DNA from: Diphasiastrum complanatum
Lineage: Eukaryota; Streptophyta; Lycopodiopsida; Lycopodiales; Lycopodiaceae
Assembly (NCBI GenBank): GCA_029204225.1
Contig: CM055095.1
Location: 44,307,369-44,371,368 of the forward strand
Length of the DNA stretch: 64,000 nucleotides
Reading direction: 5' to 3'
The notes under the pieces are model-generated. The model was given only the letters and a program-made list of their open reading frames with translations. It was not told the origin of the DNA and did no database searches. Made by a program: the position numbers and the translations under genes. Positions 1-9,638 of this stretch are shown one piece after another; position 1 is the stretch's first letter, and each line of letters opens with the position of its first letter.

Positions 1-745
1 TCACTTGCTAGGGAACTCACATTCAAAGGCTATACAGATTGACAGATGCTTAAATAGCATATGAGCAAATTCGTGTCCATGGTTCATAAATATAGCACTT
101 GGATGAATAGCTTTTCTTGGATATTAGTGACCTAAACACCAAACCCATACATAAACATCTTCAAGGGAGTGCAAGACTTCAGGTTTGGCTTGACTAGACG
201 AAACAGTCAAACATTCTCACACTACAAATGAGTCTCATAGTAGAAGGTCGGTCCATCTCAATAACAGAAGTTAGGCTTTCAAGTCTCCAATGCTATAATC
301 ACAAATAACAATAGTTGGCATTTGAACCTGGGTTCCTTCCACAATACACTTCTTATACCTCAGAGGCATTGATTCTTGGTTATAGGAATTAGGAGCCGTA
401 GGGCACGGAGCAACCACGACAGCGATGAAGTATAAGCAGGGCTAGGTAGGTTAGGAACCGCAGGCAGGATCGCGGCAGCAGGGAAACCACGCGGCCAGGC
501 AGGTTAACGTGGCCAGAGGGAGAGCGAGCCAGACAAGCAAGGAAACCACCCAGCCAGGCAACAAGAGGAGAAGAAGGTCTGCTGGAGCAGGGTTGCGGTT
601 AGGTGAGGGAGGTCGCAAGGGGGAAAGAAACAAATCTGATGGCATGCAGGCAGATCGGAGGAGGGAGCGGGAATAGGCTGAGGGATGAGCACAGTGATGG
701 CCTCTCCTTCACATATGGGAAATGGGCAGGGTGAGGGGGGCTATC
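1..745. repeat. Duplicated flanking segment (copy of 40562-41227)
   Basis: This stretch matches 40562-41227 nearly base for base, apart from indels: about 22 bases near 291-312 and about 70 bases near 428-495 are absent from the other copy. In both copies it lies immediately left of the same LTR. The last five bases here, CTATC at 741-745, are the likely target-site sequence of that LTR. Short GC-rich reading frames on both strands (451-922) are not conserved between copies and look non-coding. Confidence 0.85.
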
Positions 746-1613
746 TGTTGTAAAGCTACCTTTACAAGCTTTACTTCCGGTGCCACTGGCGCCAGCATCG
801 TCCCTGGTACTAGCCCCTGCTGCTCCCGGCGCCAATGGCGCCGGCGCCGCTCCCAGCGCCACTGTGACCAAAATCCAACCGGCGCCAAGTTCCTATGGCT
901 GAAAATCTTTGATCGGTTCTAGCGAAGTCCAAAGAGCTCAGATCGATGTGCAATCACCTCACACGATCTAGGCATGATTAAAGGAAGCCTGGGGATCAAT
1001 AAAATCTAGAGAGAGAAAATGACTTTCTAGAGAGAGAAAAATGTGCTTTACCAGCCTGGGTAGAGTGCTTGGTATGAGAGGGGGTGCCGAATACCACCAA
1101 TACTATAGGGGAGTGCGGGTTGCGACTCAGGGCGAGCTCCAACCAAGTCTCAACCTCCCTTGCTGGAATGTTGTCCTGGCACTCGCCTTGGCATGCCCGC
1201 TCCCCGGAGACTAGGGTCGGTCACACACTTGAAATGTAACCTTCTGAGATTTATCAATAAAGTAGGATTTTCATCAAACTGACTCTGATTACCTTCTGGG
1301 TTTCAGTGTTCGGTAAAAGCGCCAGTTGTAAGGCCGCTTCAAAATTTTTAAGTTGTAACATAGCTGAGGGTCGTATCCCGGGACTCTAGCGGTATGCCGA
1401 TGGGACCATTTGGTCCGTGGCGCTAGCGGTATGCTGTCCGGACCATTTGGTCCAGGAACTAGTTGTCTCCATATCTGTCGTGGCTTGTGGTTCTGAGTGT
1501 TCCTTGCATGAATGCGAATGGGTTAAGCTCTTGGGGAACGGGCTCTAACCTGTCGGCTAAGTTGGATGGCTTGCTTGGGTGGAAGTAACCTGTTTATGGC
1601 TGTCCAGTCTGGC
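746..1613 (+). mobile_element. Truncated LTR of the LARD family
   Basis: Starts TGTTGTAAAGC like the two LTRs at 41228 and 45040 and follows them closely until about 1613, where homology stops before the LTR end (GCGCTACA in the full copies). It contains a GGCGCC-rich block near 790-870, a GAGAGA-rich block near 1009-1042 and two copies of a short palindrome GGACCATTTGGTCC at 1403-1416 and 1440-1453. No primer-binding site follows, so this is a broken 5' LTR or the remains of a recombination. Confidence 0.8.
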
Positions 1614-1840
1614 GTCGCACAAGATAACCCTAGCAGATTGGATCAATGGAAAGATCTGCATCAGATCCAGCTACTGTCAAAATCTCAGGTCAATCAATGC
1701 GAGTAAAAAGTTATCAAGGAAAAACCACCGTAAAAGGCCTAAGATTCACTTCCGGCCGATCAGATTGATCAGATCCTTGAAGATCCAAACTGCATCCTAC
1801 TATATAAGCAAGATCCAATCACTTTGGAGCCCACCATTAG
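1614..1840. other. Spacer before the gypsy gag, with a TATA-like site
   Basis: A 227-base stretch between the broken LTR and the gag start. TATATAAG at 1801-1808 is a good TATA-box match but lies only about 40 bases before the ATG, so it may be fortuitous. Nothing else is recognisable. Confidence 0.3.
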
Positions 1841-3214
1841 ATGAATCTGAGATCGGGACGATCAATAGCACGAAGGATAGCAAATCAGGCACCACACCTT
1901 CCCAGATTAGCAGTTGTGCAACAAGGGGCAGAATCGGAACTAACACCAATGGATCCAATGGGCCAACTCGTACATGCCACTCCCTTGCAAGCAGTCTGGA
2001 GAGCACCATGGATGGAAATACCAAAATACGACGGATCATCAGATCCCATCATATTCCTCCATATCTACGAGCAATCTTGTGAAATCTACGGCGAACGGTC
2101 ACCTGCGGAGAAGCTGATGCTATTTCATATGTCCTTACTGGCAGTGGCTCAGGATTGGTTTTTTAACCTATCAGAGGAAGAAAAATCCACCTGGGAAGCG
2201 GTTAAAGCGGCTCTCATTACGTGCTTTAAACCAAGAAAGTTCTTGGAAGACCCATTTCTCCTGCTGAGCAAAGTCAAGATGGGAAAACGAGAAAGGGTCT
2301 GGGATTATATTGAACGGGTCAAACATCTACGATCCGAGTGCAATGCAGCCCTAACTCCCGATCATGCGGTGATCATGTGGTTCCTAGTCGGGTTACCACG
2401 AAGCATCACAAGAGAACTGAAACGACGGGAGCAGTACGCTGCTCTGCAAGAGGCTATGAAAGATGCCATCAGGGAAGAGGATGAGGGATCTGACGACGAA
2501 TATCCTTCCACCCACACTCCTACTCCCTCGATCGCATCATCATCATCAAACACATCCGCTCTATCCACAGAACTGTTGTTGGAGCAAATGACAAAATTAC
2601 ACAAGCAGCAGATAAAGCAACTTACGACGCAATTTGACCAAAAACTGAAAGCCTTACAAGGAGCTGTAGTAGTAACTCCACATCAACCGAAACCAAACTA
2701 GTTGCAGTATCCTCGACGGGAGAATGTATGGTGTTTAGTATGCACACAAAACCATACAAAGAACGAGTGTCCAGTCCTAAAGCAAAATCTGAGGCTAACA
2801 CATAAATTCTACCATTTGTGCAATGCAACATCGCACGATACGGCATTTTGCCCGTTTAACCCCCGGATTGTTCAACAGAAGAGAAGTCCTTATCAGACTT
2901 CATATTCTTATCATCAAGAGGCACCCAACGCAGCACCAAGGTACGGTGCACCAAATCAACCGCAGCGTATGGCCTTACCTGCTCCACCAGGGCCAGCCAA
3001 TCAACAAGTGGCCCATGTAAATCTGACAACACCAGAACCAAAGATGCAAATGCCACCTCAACTTGAGCAGCAACAATGCTACGGACCAGATGAACCATTT
3101 ATGGATCCTGCCATAAATGAATATGTTTCGGCCTATGCATCTCAAACTCAGTTCCAAGGCGGAAGAAATTACGGCTGCTACAGATATGGCGAAGCCCGAA
3201 AACTAGGGGCATAG
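1841..3214 (+). pseudogene. Ty3/gypsy-type gag with one in-frame TAG
   Basis: A single reading frame of 457 codons interrupted only by TAG at 2699-2701 (codon 287). The start MNLRSGR resembles Ty3/gypsy gag leaders. Residues about 60-195 fit the Retrotrans_gag capsid fold, with a WxxAVKAALITCF-like segment, a region ending RVWDYIERVKHLR and GLPRSITRELKR. After the stop comes a zinc knuckle C298-C301-H305-C310 (CX2CX3HX4C) and a second, decayed one that has lost its first Cys. The product would be the structural protein of retrotransposon particles. No protease, reverse transcriptase or integrase follows; from about 3195 the sequence becomes the Copia-A fragment, so the last codons may belong to that junction. 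The TAG could be a simple Gln-to-stop mutation or a readthrough site; the first is more likely. Confidence 0.75.
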
Positions 3215-4838
3215 GCCGCATAAATGACATTTTCATACAATGTAAATTAACAAATGAATACTATTTTAATAGCAGTGCAACCGGCCATTATGGGCCATTT
3301 ATGCATCATTTTTAGGCAGTTCTGCGTCAACGTAATAGCGCACGGCGACGATTTTTCGTCGAAAATAGTTTGAAAAAGAGGTCTTTTTCCCCACAAACAG
3401 TACACCAAGCAATCTACTAGAAACATGCTGATGGCTTGATCTAAATGGTTTCGTGGCCAGTTTACAGACTAGACAGTCTTGACAAGTAGATAATTTGACT
3501 TTCCTATCTGGATAGTCAAGATCAACAACAATAGATTGTTTAGACATTTGTTGTACAAAAGAATAATTTAGGTGACAAAGTCTATAATGCCAAAGTGAAC
3601 TGTTATTTCTTTGAATAGAAGTACTAAGAGCATGACTAGAGGTAGAACAACAATGACTTAATCTATACAAGAATCCATGTCTCTTTCCGAGTGCTAGGAT
3701 CCTGTCTTCCTTATCAACTACTTTACACTCATCAGATTCAAATTCTATTTTATGTCCTAGATCTGTAATTCTGCTAACAAAGAGCGAATTTGTAGATAGA
3801 TTCGGTAGATGCACTACATTTCAAAGTAGCTTAGATTGATCATTTGCAAAGCTCGATCTTACTGTACCTTCACCTTTGATAGCCTGTGTGCTATTGTTGC
3901 CTAGGTGAACATATCGTTTGGTATTGGAAGGCGTATAGGACTCAAAATAGCCAATATGGCTAGTCATGTGTTGTGTGGCTCTAGAGTTTAGAAACCAGGA
4001 GTTGTCGTTGGATGTTCTTTGATGGCTAGTCATTAAGGCATCATTATCCGATTCTTGAATCGACTGTGGTGCTTCTGTACCTGCATATGCCACTTGTTTC
4101 GACTGCCCCTTGTTGTTGTTCTTTTCTTGTAGTATGCGACAATCTTGGATCTTGTGGTTGGTTCATCGAAATATGTGTAGAACAGCTAATTCTTTGTCGG
4201 CTATTTTGACTGCTCTTGACGCTGTGTCGGTTCATGATTTAGCTTTGGTTGCTTTGGGCCTTTCTTCTTTTGCTTAGTTGAGCCTTTGTTGGTGTATAAG
4301 ACATGAGAGTCGACACTTGAGGAACCAGAGACTTTGTTCCTTCTGCTCTCTTCCTAAAACAACATTGTCATGACTCTTGAAAGAGTCAATTCAGGGTGTG
4401 TCAAGATGATCATCACCCAGCTGTCGTATGAGCTTGGAAAGCTTGAAAGTAGTGTCATTACTACATCTTGATCATCTATGACAAATCCAAAAGTGGCCAT
4501 TTGCTTTAGCAAGTTCTTGAACTGGTTGATGTGATTCTGTAGGGAATCTTCGTTGGTCATCTTGAGGGAGAAAATGTTCTTTCTTAGATGTAGCTTGGAA
4601 GCTACGTCGCGCACATCGTACAAAGTGCTCAAGATGTCCTAGAATTCCTTGGAGATATGAGCTTCATACACATGTCTGATTTGAGTGTCTGATATATTGA
4701 GGATGATCAGCACAAAGGCTTTGCCATCCTTCAGCTTCCATCGAGAGATTGCAGCATCGTCAACTTCGTTTCTTACCTCTACACCTATAACAACGTCATA
4801 AAATTTCTTAGCCATTAGCACAATTCTCATCTTAAATT
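3195..4838. repeat. Large direct repeat (copy of 47422-49050)
   Basis: Matches 47422-49050 on the same strand with only scattered substitutions and small indels, for example a 24-base loss near 47755 and a one-base loss near 48763. It contains the dead Copia-A fragment described in the next entries plus about 100 bases of non-copia sequence at its left end. The left edge lies in a gypsy gag here and next to an LTR end in the other copy. Confidence 0.9.
3299..4093 (-). pseudogene. Copia-A protease and GAG-pre-integrase remnant
   Basis: Minus-strand frame running from 4093 to 3299 through one TGA at 3819-3821. The protease part has WFLNSRATQHMT where active copia proteases have a W-x-L-D-S-G-A-T-x-H-M motif; the catalytic Asp is Asn and Gly is Arg, so it is inactive. 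The GAG-pre-integrase part shows LWHYRLCHLN followed by CQDCLVCKLATKPF, the zinc-binding H-C-C pattern of copia integrase N-termini. The integrase core does not follow; the frame runs into unrelated sequence after SSHQHVSS. The same TGA occurs in all other Copia-A copies here that cover this position. Confidence 0.85.
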
Positions 4839-4875
4839 TCTATAGATGGTGATTGGCTCCATCAAGCTTGTCCAT
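4354..4875 (-). pseudogene. Copia-A gag (UBN2 type), broken
   Basis: Begins at ATG 4875-4873 (MDKLDGANHHL) and reads through UBN2-type gag: WKLKDGKAF, LSTLYDVRDVASKLHLRKNIF, HINQFKNLLKQMATFGF and LLSSFPSSYDSWV. Two internal stops lie where related gags have Trp: TAG just before KFKM and TAG between KEF and DILST. A frameshift then separates it from the zinc-knuckle and protease region, whose remnant covers about 4090-4350. It would have encoded the capsid protein of a Ty1/copia element. Unlike most other copies here it lacks the one-base deletion after MTNE. Confidence 0.85.
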
Positions 4876-4906
4876 GATAGGACTGGCTTTCCCTTGGAAA
4901 TCCAAG

Positions 4907-5204
4907 TGGATATCAGTCTAAGCGATAGTAATAACTATCAGTGAATTGAGAATGAAAATAGACTAACTCACTAACTTCACTTCATTCCATTTCAAAGAAA
5001 TATGCGAGAACGAATGCTCTTTATATAGCCTAGTAGTTGTTCTAAATATGAAATAGTCATCTTAAGTTCCATAACCACTTTTGAAAAGGATCATAATAAC
5101 ATATGGACTCTAGGTCGAAATGAAAATCGACCATGGATCGATTTGATCTTTGACCTGGTATCGGAATACACTTAGCCTATTCTAAGCTCATTCTTTTTAT
5201 CACA
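4907..5204 (-). mobile_element. Copia-A 5' LTR (LTR1), shortened
   Basis: Lies just upstream of the minus-strand Copia-A gag. On the minus strand it ends TATCCA, and it carries the TATA box TATATAAAG (plus-strand 5019-5028). Compared with the 381-base copy at 8635-9015 it has lost about 80 bases near its upstream edge. No initiator-Met primer-binding site follows the LTR in any copy, so the priming tRNA is not clear. Confidence 0.65.
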
Positions 5205-7034
5205 TGTCCTCATCCTCAGATTAAGCAAGTCCTCCAAATGTAGATGAATTGTTGTAATGTGCTCCTTCCAAAAATCTATTAAAGTTTGAATATGAAAATT
5301 TGGGACACTATTTGATCTTAGAACTTTGATCTTCCTACCTGTCTGATTTTCGACCAATGCTTTTAAGCTCTTGAAGTTATCAAATGCATCTGATTTCTTC
5401 TTCAAGAAGTAGATCCACGTCTTACGTGACATATCATCAATAAAGGTCATGAAATAGAAGGCTTTACCTAAGGACATGGTCCTCATAGGCCCGCACAAAT
5501 CTGTGTGGATTAAATCCAAAATGTTCTTTGCTCTTGCAACACCCCCTTTATTGGACTTCTCTCGATGCTGCTTCCCATATACACAGGATTCGCACATCGA
5601 TTTCAAGTGATCTTCTATGGTAGGCAATCCTGTTACCATCTCCAATTTTCTCATCAAACTGAGGCTTCCCAAGTTCAAGTGACCAAGCCTCTTATGCCAC
5701 AACTCAGTTTGCGATGGAATGGACGATACAAGTCCGTGTTGCCCCTTAATTGTAGCATTCAACCTGTACAATTTTGTATTGGGCTCTCTGACTCCATCCA
5801 CAATAACTTTGAACTTTTGGTTCACATCCCTCACAAAGCAACGATCATGGGCGAACTCCACTTTCAACTTTTGATCAGTAATGACTCCAACATAAAGTAG
5901 ATTTTTCTTCACACCTGGTACGTAAAGTACCTCCCTGATCATCCTGCTTTTGCCATCAAGTAGTTGGATTGAAACGGTGCCTATTCCCTTGATCTTGCAC
6001 ACCTCACCATTTGCTTGTGAAACAGATGTTCCATTATCCGACACCTTCAAACTACTGAACCAATTCTTGTTACCTGTCATGTGTCTTGTGGCTCCCAAGT
6101 CAATATACCATGCTTGATCATCTTGATTAGATGACAATGCAGATATGAAGATGCTAGAGTCTTCAATCTCACCCTCATCGACAAGGTTACCTGCTTGTTT
6201 TGGTTTCCCCTTGACTTGTAACGCCAGGAATTTGTGACATTCACTCTTCCAATGGCCCTTTTTACCACAATGGAAGCACTTGTCTTTCTTCTTAGTTTTA
6301 CTGGAAGATCCCTTGTCCTCTTGAGACCTGGCAAATTGCTGCTTAGACTTCTTCTTGCCCTTGCCCTTGCCTTGTTTTTGGCGTGTCGCAAGTGCCTGAT
6401 CGTCAGTATTTTGACGTCTAGCTTTCACCATTTCTCGTCGTTGCTCTTCCTGCATCAAGATTTCCGTGAGCTCATCAAAGGTTGGCAACCTTTCTGTTGA
6501 TGCTATTCCGCTCACAAACATCTGATAGGGTTCTGCAATGCCACACAATGCATTGTGCACCAGCTCCACATCACGTATGTGCTCATCAATAGAATGCAGT
6601 TCATCTCTCATTGTCTTGATTCTGATCATGTACATCTGAATGTTCTCTCCTTGCTCCATGCGGGCACTATTCAACTTTGACTTCAGAAACATGATTCTTG
6701 ACGGATTTGACATCTCAAACTGCTCCTTTAGCACATCCCATGCCTGTCTGGGTGTCACAGCATCACAAATGTGGGTAATGATGTGATCCTTCACTGACAA
6801 GTTAATGAAGGTCAAAGCTTTCCTCATCTTTTTGTTGAACACTTTGATATCTGCTTCATTTGGCGGCCTTTTCTCATCACCTGTGACGACTTCCCACACG
6901 TCTTTCTCCATCAATATGTTTTTCATTTTGAATTTCCACACTGCATAGTTAGAAATCCCGTCCAATTTCCTACTTTCACTCAAAATGGCCTCTCCCATGT
7001 TTGCCATCGCAAAACTGCTTAAAACTTCTGCCAT
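5172..7034 (-). CDS. Copia-B gag-protease-integrase polyprotein, 3' truncated
   Basis: An open frame of 620 codons; a full copia polyprotein is roughly 1,300 residues. Order: DUF4219-like start (NYAVWKFKMKNILMEKDVWE, residues 30-49), UBN2 gag (about 60-200), zinc knuckle C253-C256-H261-C266 (CX2CX4HX4C), protease with WYIDLGATRHMT at 309-320, GAG-pre-integrase LWHKRLGHLN (445-454) and CESCVYGKQH, then the start of the integrase core with the first catalytic Asp in IHTDLCGPM (D512). The frame is cut around residue 575, at the place of the second catalytic Asp (LRSN instead of LRSDNG), and joins sequence next to a Copia-A LTR. The protease triad reads D-L-G instead of D-S/T-G in both window copies. 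It could yield Gag but no complete Pol. LTR, primer-binding site and leader lie upstream in proper order. Confidence 0.9.
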   Translation of the reverse strand: MAEVLSSFAMANMGEAILSESRKLDGISNYAVWKFKMKNILMEKDVWEVVTGDEKRPPNEADIKVFNKKMRKALTFINLSVKDHIITHICDAVTPRQAWDVLKEQFEMSNPSRIMFLKSKLNSARMEQGENIQMYMIRIKTMRDELHSIDEHIRDVELVHNALCGIAEPYQMFVSGIASTERLPTFDELTEILMQEEQRREMVKARRQNTDDQALATRQKQGKGKGKKKSKQQFARSQEDKGSSSKTKKKDKCFHCGKKGHWKSECHKFLALQVKGKPKQAGNLVDEGEIEDSSIFISALSSNQDDQAWYIDLGATRHMTGNKNWFSSLKVSDNGTSVSQANGEVCKIKGIGTVSIQLLDGKSRMIREVLYVPGVKKNLLYVGVITDQKLKVEFAHDRCFVRDVNQKFKVIVDGVREPNTKLYRLNATIKGQHGLVSSIPSQTELWHKRLGHLNLGSLSLMRKLEMVTGLPTIEDHLKSMCESCVYGKQHREKSNKGGVARAKNILDLIHTDLCGPMRTMSLGKAFYFMTFIDDMSRKTWIYFLKKKSDAFDNFKSLKALVENQTGRKIKVLRSNSVPNFHIQTLIDFWKEHITTIHLHLEDLLNLRMRTCDKKNELRIG

Positions 7035-8196
7035 AGGCTAAAAACAGTATGTCGAGGCCAACAATGATGTGAGAAGTTGAAAATAGTGACCTACACTTCT
7101 GGCGTACTCCGAACACTTTCTCCGCTGCAATCACTCTGTTTTGCTGTATCGTACTTGTAGGTACAGTCTGGGTGCCCTTCGTATGGAGGTTATAGCCTTT
7201 CGTTTGGGTCAAAACAGGCAAAGGACCCAAAGATAGGGACTTTTCTAGTTTTTGAACTGTTTCTTCACCTTGAAGAAACTCCACTCTTCACTTGTGAAGG
7301 GACCCAGCTCCAATTTCAGTATGAAAATTTTTAATGAAGTTGAAGGCTAAAATGCACTTCACTTCTTCAGGGCCCTCTTCAACAACCGTTCAAACTCCAT
7401 CCAATGGCTGAATCTGATCCAACTGTGGATATCCCTTCTAGGTAGCACAATCTGAGCCGTCGATCTTGTAACTCCTCTATCCAACGGATCTGAACACTTC
7501 TGTGCACCAATGGAGAGTCTTGTAGACACTATCCACTTAGAAACGCCATGCTCTCACCCTGGTTCCATGCGCGAACAGTCCGCGACCTCCCTGTCTACGG
7601 CCACGCCTCCCCACACTCATTTTTGTTTGATCTAACTCGCCTCTGGATCGATTTGAGAACGATTTGAGGCCTGGAGCAGGGTCGCCCTACTGATTCCAAG
7701 TCTGTAGAGTGTTCACTCAAGAAATTCCGTGGAGAAACGGTGATTTTAGCTCAACTTGACAAAGTGGCTTTTTTTTCACCTTTTACCGCAAATCTGCTAG
7801 GTTAATTGTCTGGAGACAAATCTCTGACATAAACATCAGAATCTCTCCATGGCTGGTTGACAATGTGATTAGCTTTCTTCCTGTCCTTACGACATCCAAA
7901 ATGGTGCACAAACAATGAAGAAATCACCAGTTATGTATAAAAATCGTAACCCCAAACCCGGTTTCAATTTTCAGCTGGCTTCAAAATTGTCAAATTTTCA
8001 CCAAATTTTTCCCTGTTTGATGCTATGCACAGGCTAATAGTCCCTCTGCTAAGCTTAGCAAGCCTCTAGAAACTAGAAACCCTGCACCAGTGCTTCTATT
8101 TCCGTCTTCAACCCGCCGTAAACCCCGAACTCTCAGAAGACAGTTCTCTCGAAGCTCTCTTCAATGACGATGTTGTACTGTGTACACTCCCTGTAC
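7035..8196 (-). other. Copia-B 5' untranslated leader
   Basis: About 1.16 kb between primer-binding site and gag start, matching 61178-62337 in inverse orientation. It contains only short reading frames; one of 102 codons (7284-6976) overlaps the gag start in another frame and has a shorter 81-codon counterpart at 62089-62334, so it is probably incidental. Long leaders of this kind hold packaging and dimerisation signals in LTR retrotransposons, but none can be assigned here. Confidence 0.75.
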
Positions 8197-8209
8197 GGCT
8201 CTGATACCA
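8197..8209 (-). promoter_or_regulatory. Primer-binding site of Copia-B (tRNA-iMet)
   Basis: On the minus strand this reads TGGTATCAGAGCC, complementary to the 3' end of plant initiator tRNA-Met, and sits directly against the LTR end (AATTCTAAGT). This is where minus-strand cDNA synthesis of the element would start. Confidence 0.9.
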
Positions 8210-8448
8210 ACTTAGAATTTGCATTGAACAGGAACACAGATCATGCTACACAGTAACACAGACAGAAAACACTCTCCACAGCAAGCTCACATAGCAACTG
8301 TATTTCTCAAAATGAAATTACACTGTACATATAGTTGTTGACTCAGGCAACCCATGCAAGACCTAGGTTGCCGTTGGCGGGAGGCATGTCCCGTCCACTG
8401 ATAGGACCCACAGTACAGTAACACAATGATTCTACTTTAATTCTAACT
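8210..8448 (-). mobile_element. Copia-B 5' LTR (LTR2)
   Basis: A 239-base LTR with near-perfect inverted ends AGTTAGAATT and AATTCTAAGT (minus orientation). It is flanked on the outer side by CAAAG (8449-8453; CTTTG on the minus strand), and the same pentamer follows the other LTR2 end at 9639-9643, as expected for a 5-base target-site duplication. The outer flank is Copia-A gag, so Copia-B inserted into Copia-A. The usual TG...CA termini are absent. Confidence 0.75.
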
Positions 8449-8453
8449 CAAAG

Positions 8454-9015
8454 GACCTTCAGCTTCCATCGAGATATTGCAACATCGTCAGCTTTGTTTC
8501 TTACCTCTGCACCTATAACAACGTCATACAATTCCTTAGCCATTAGCACAGTTCTCATCTTAAATTTCTACATATGGTAATTGGCTCCATCAAGCTTGTC
8601 CATGATAGCACTGGCTTTCCCTTGGAAATCCAAGTGGATATTAGTCTAAGCGATACTAATAACTATCAGTGACCTGAGAATGAAAATAGACTAACTCACT
8701 AACTTCACTTCATTCCATTTCAAAGAAATATGCGAGAACAAATGCTCTTTATATAGCCTCGTGGCTGTTCTAACTATGAAATATCCATCTTAAGTTCCAT
8801 AACCACTTTTGACAAGGATCATAATAACATATGGACTCTGGGTCGAAATGAAAATCGACCATGGATCGATTTGATCTTCGACCTGGTATCAAAATACACT
8901 TAATCTATTCTAAGCTCATTCTTTTTTAAACAACAAACAAACTATCATAAGAAATAATTATTTTGCATTATGTAGATCGAAATAAGAGGCAAGTAGATCA
9001 TGCCATCTTATCACA
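8454..9015 (-). mobile_element. Copia-A 5' end: LTR1 and start of gag
   Basis: LTR1 spans about 8635-9015 (381 bases; minus-strand ends TGTGATA and TATCCA) with a TATA box (minus-strand GGCTATATAAAG, near 8749-8760). Gag starts at ATG 8603-8601 and shows the same early stop as other copies (codon before KFKM). The gag is interrupted at WKLK by the Copia-B LTR at 8448. Confidence 0.75.
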
Positions 9016-9454
9016 TGTCCTCATCCTCAAATTGAGCAGGTCCTCCAAATGTAGATGAATTGTTGTAATGTGCTCCTTCCAAAAATCTATAAAAGTTTGA
9101 ATATGAAGATTTGGGACTGCGCAAATGGATACGATATCGTTGTTGTAATCTATACAAAAATTCGCACTCGATGTTGAAAAGAAAATGACCAGTCTCTATT
9201 GTTGCATCGATCATCAACTGTTGTTTTGGGGTACATCTTTGCTTGTCGATGTCCCAGCTGCTTCAGTTTGTATGTGAACAAAGTTATAACATGAATTGCA
9301 TCAGAAGAATCACTTGACGCAGCAGAACTTTTCTTCTTGAGCATGTGTAAAGAGGGTACATCTTTCTCGTAAGTGACCAGTACTCGAGTCTTCCATATAA
9401 CAGCTGCACATTATATAAGGTTTTGCCTATAAATTTACCCACGAGGCAAGTCGA
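9016..9454. other. Segment X, unknown sequence beside LTR1
   Basis: A 440-base stretch between LTR1 and the partial plus-strand LTR2, repeated almost unchanged at 12443-12881, 16415-16853 and, inverted, at about 59973-60359; part of it occurs at 30089-30270. Minus-strand frames of 64-68 codons are conserved only because the copies are nearly identical. I do not recognise a protein in it. It could be the original flank of Copia-A or the 3' end of another element. Confidence 0.5.
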
Positions 9455-9638
9455 TGGGACATGCATCCCGCCAATGGCAACTTGGATCATGCATGGGTTG
9501 CCTGAGTGAACAACTATATGTACAACGTAATTTCATTTTGAGAAATACAGTTGCTATGTGAGCTTTCTGTGGAGAGTGTTTTCTGTCTGTGTTACTGTGT
9601 AGCATGATCTGTGTTCCTGTGCAAAGCATATTCTAAGT
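9455..9638 (+). mobile_element. Partial LTR2 (Copia-B 3' LTR end)
   Basis: Matches the 3' three quarters of LTR2 in plus orientation, ending TATTCTAAGT, followed at once by CTTTG and the continuation of Copia-A gag (CGCTGATCATC). It is the right-hand boundary of the Copia-B insertion in Copia-A gag. Its start is replaced by segment X. Confidence 0.75.

Noticed and set aside
451-922. Several overlapping 60-90 codon frames on both strands, also near 40900-41435
   Set aside because: They lie in GC-rich repeat and LTR sequence, differ in length between the duplicates and resemble no protein.
9011-9629. Repeated 64-68 codon frames identical in three tandem units
   Set aside because: Identity reflects recent duplication of the DNA, not protein conservation; they are antisense to or across LTR segments.
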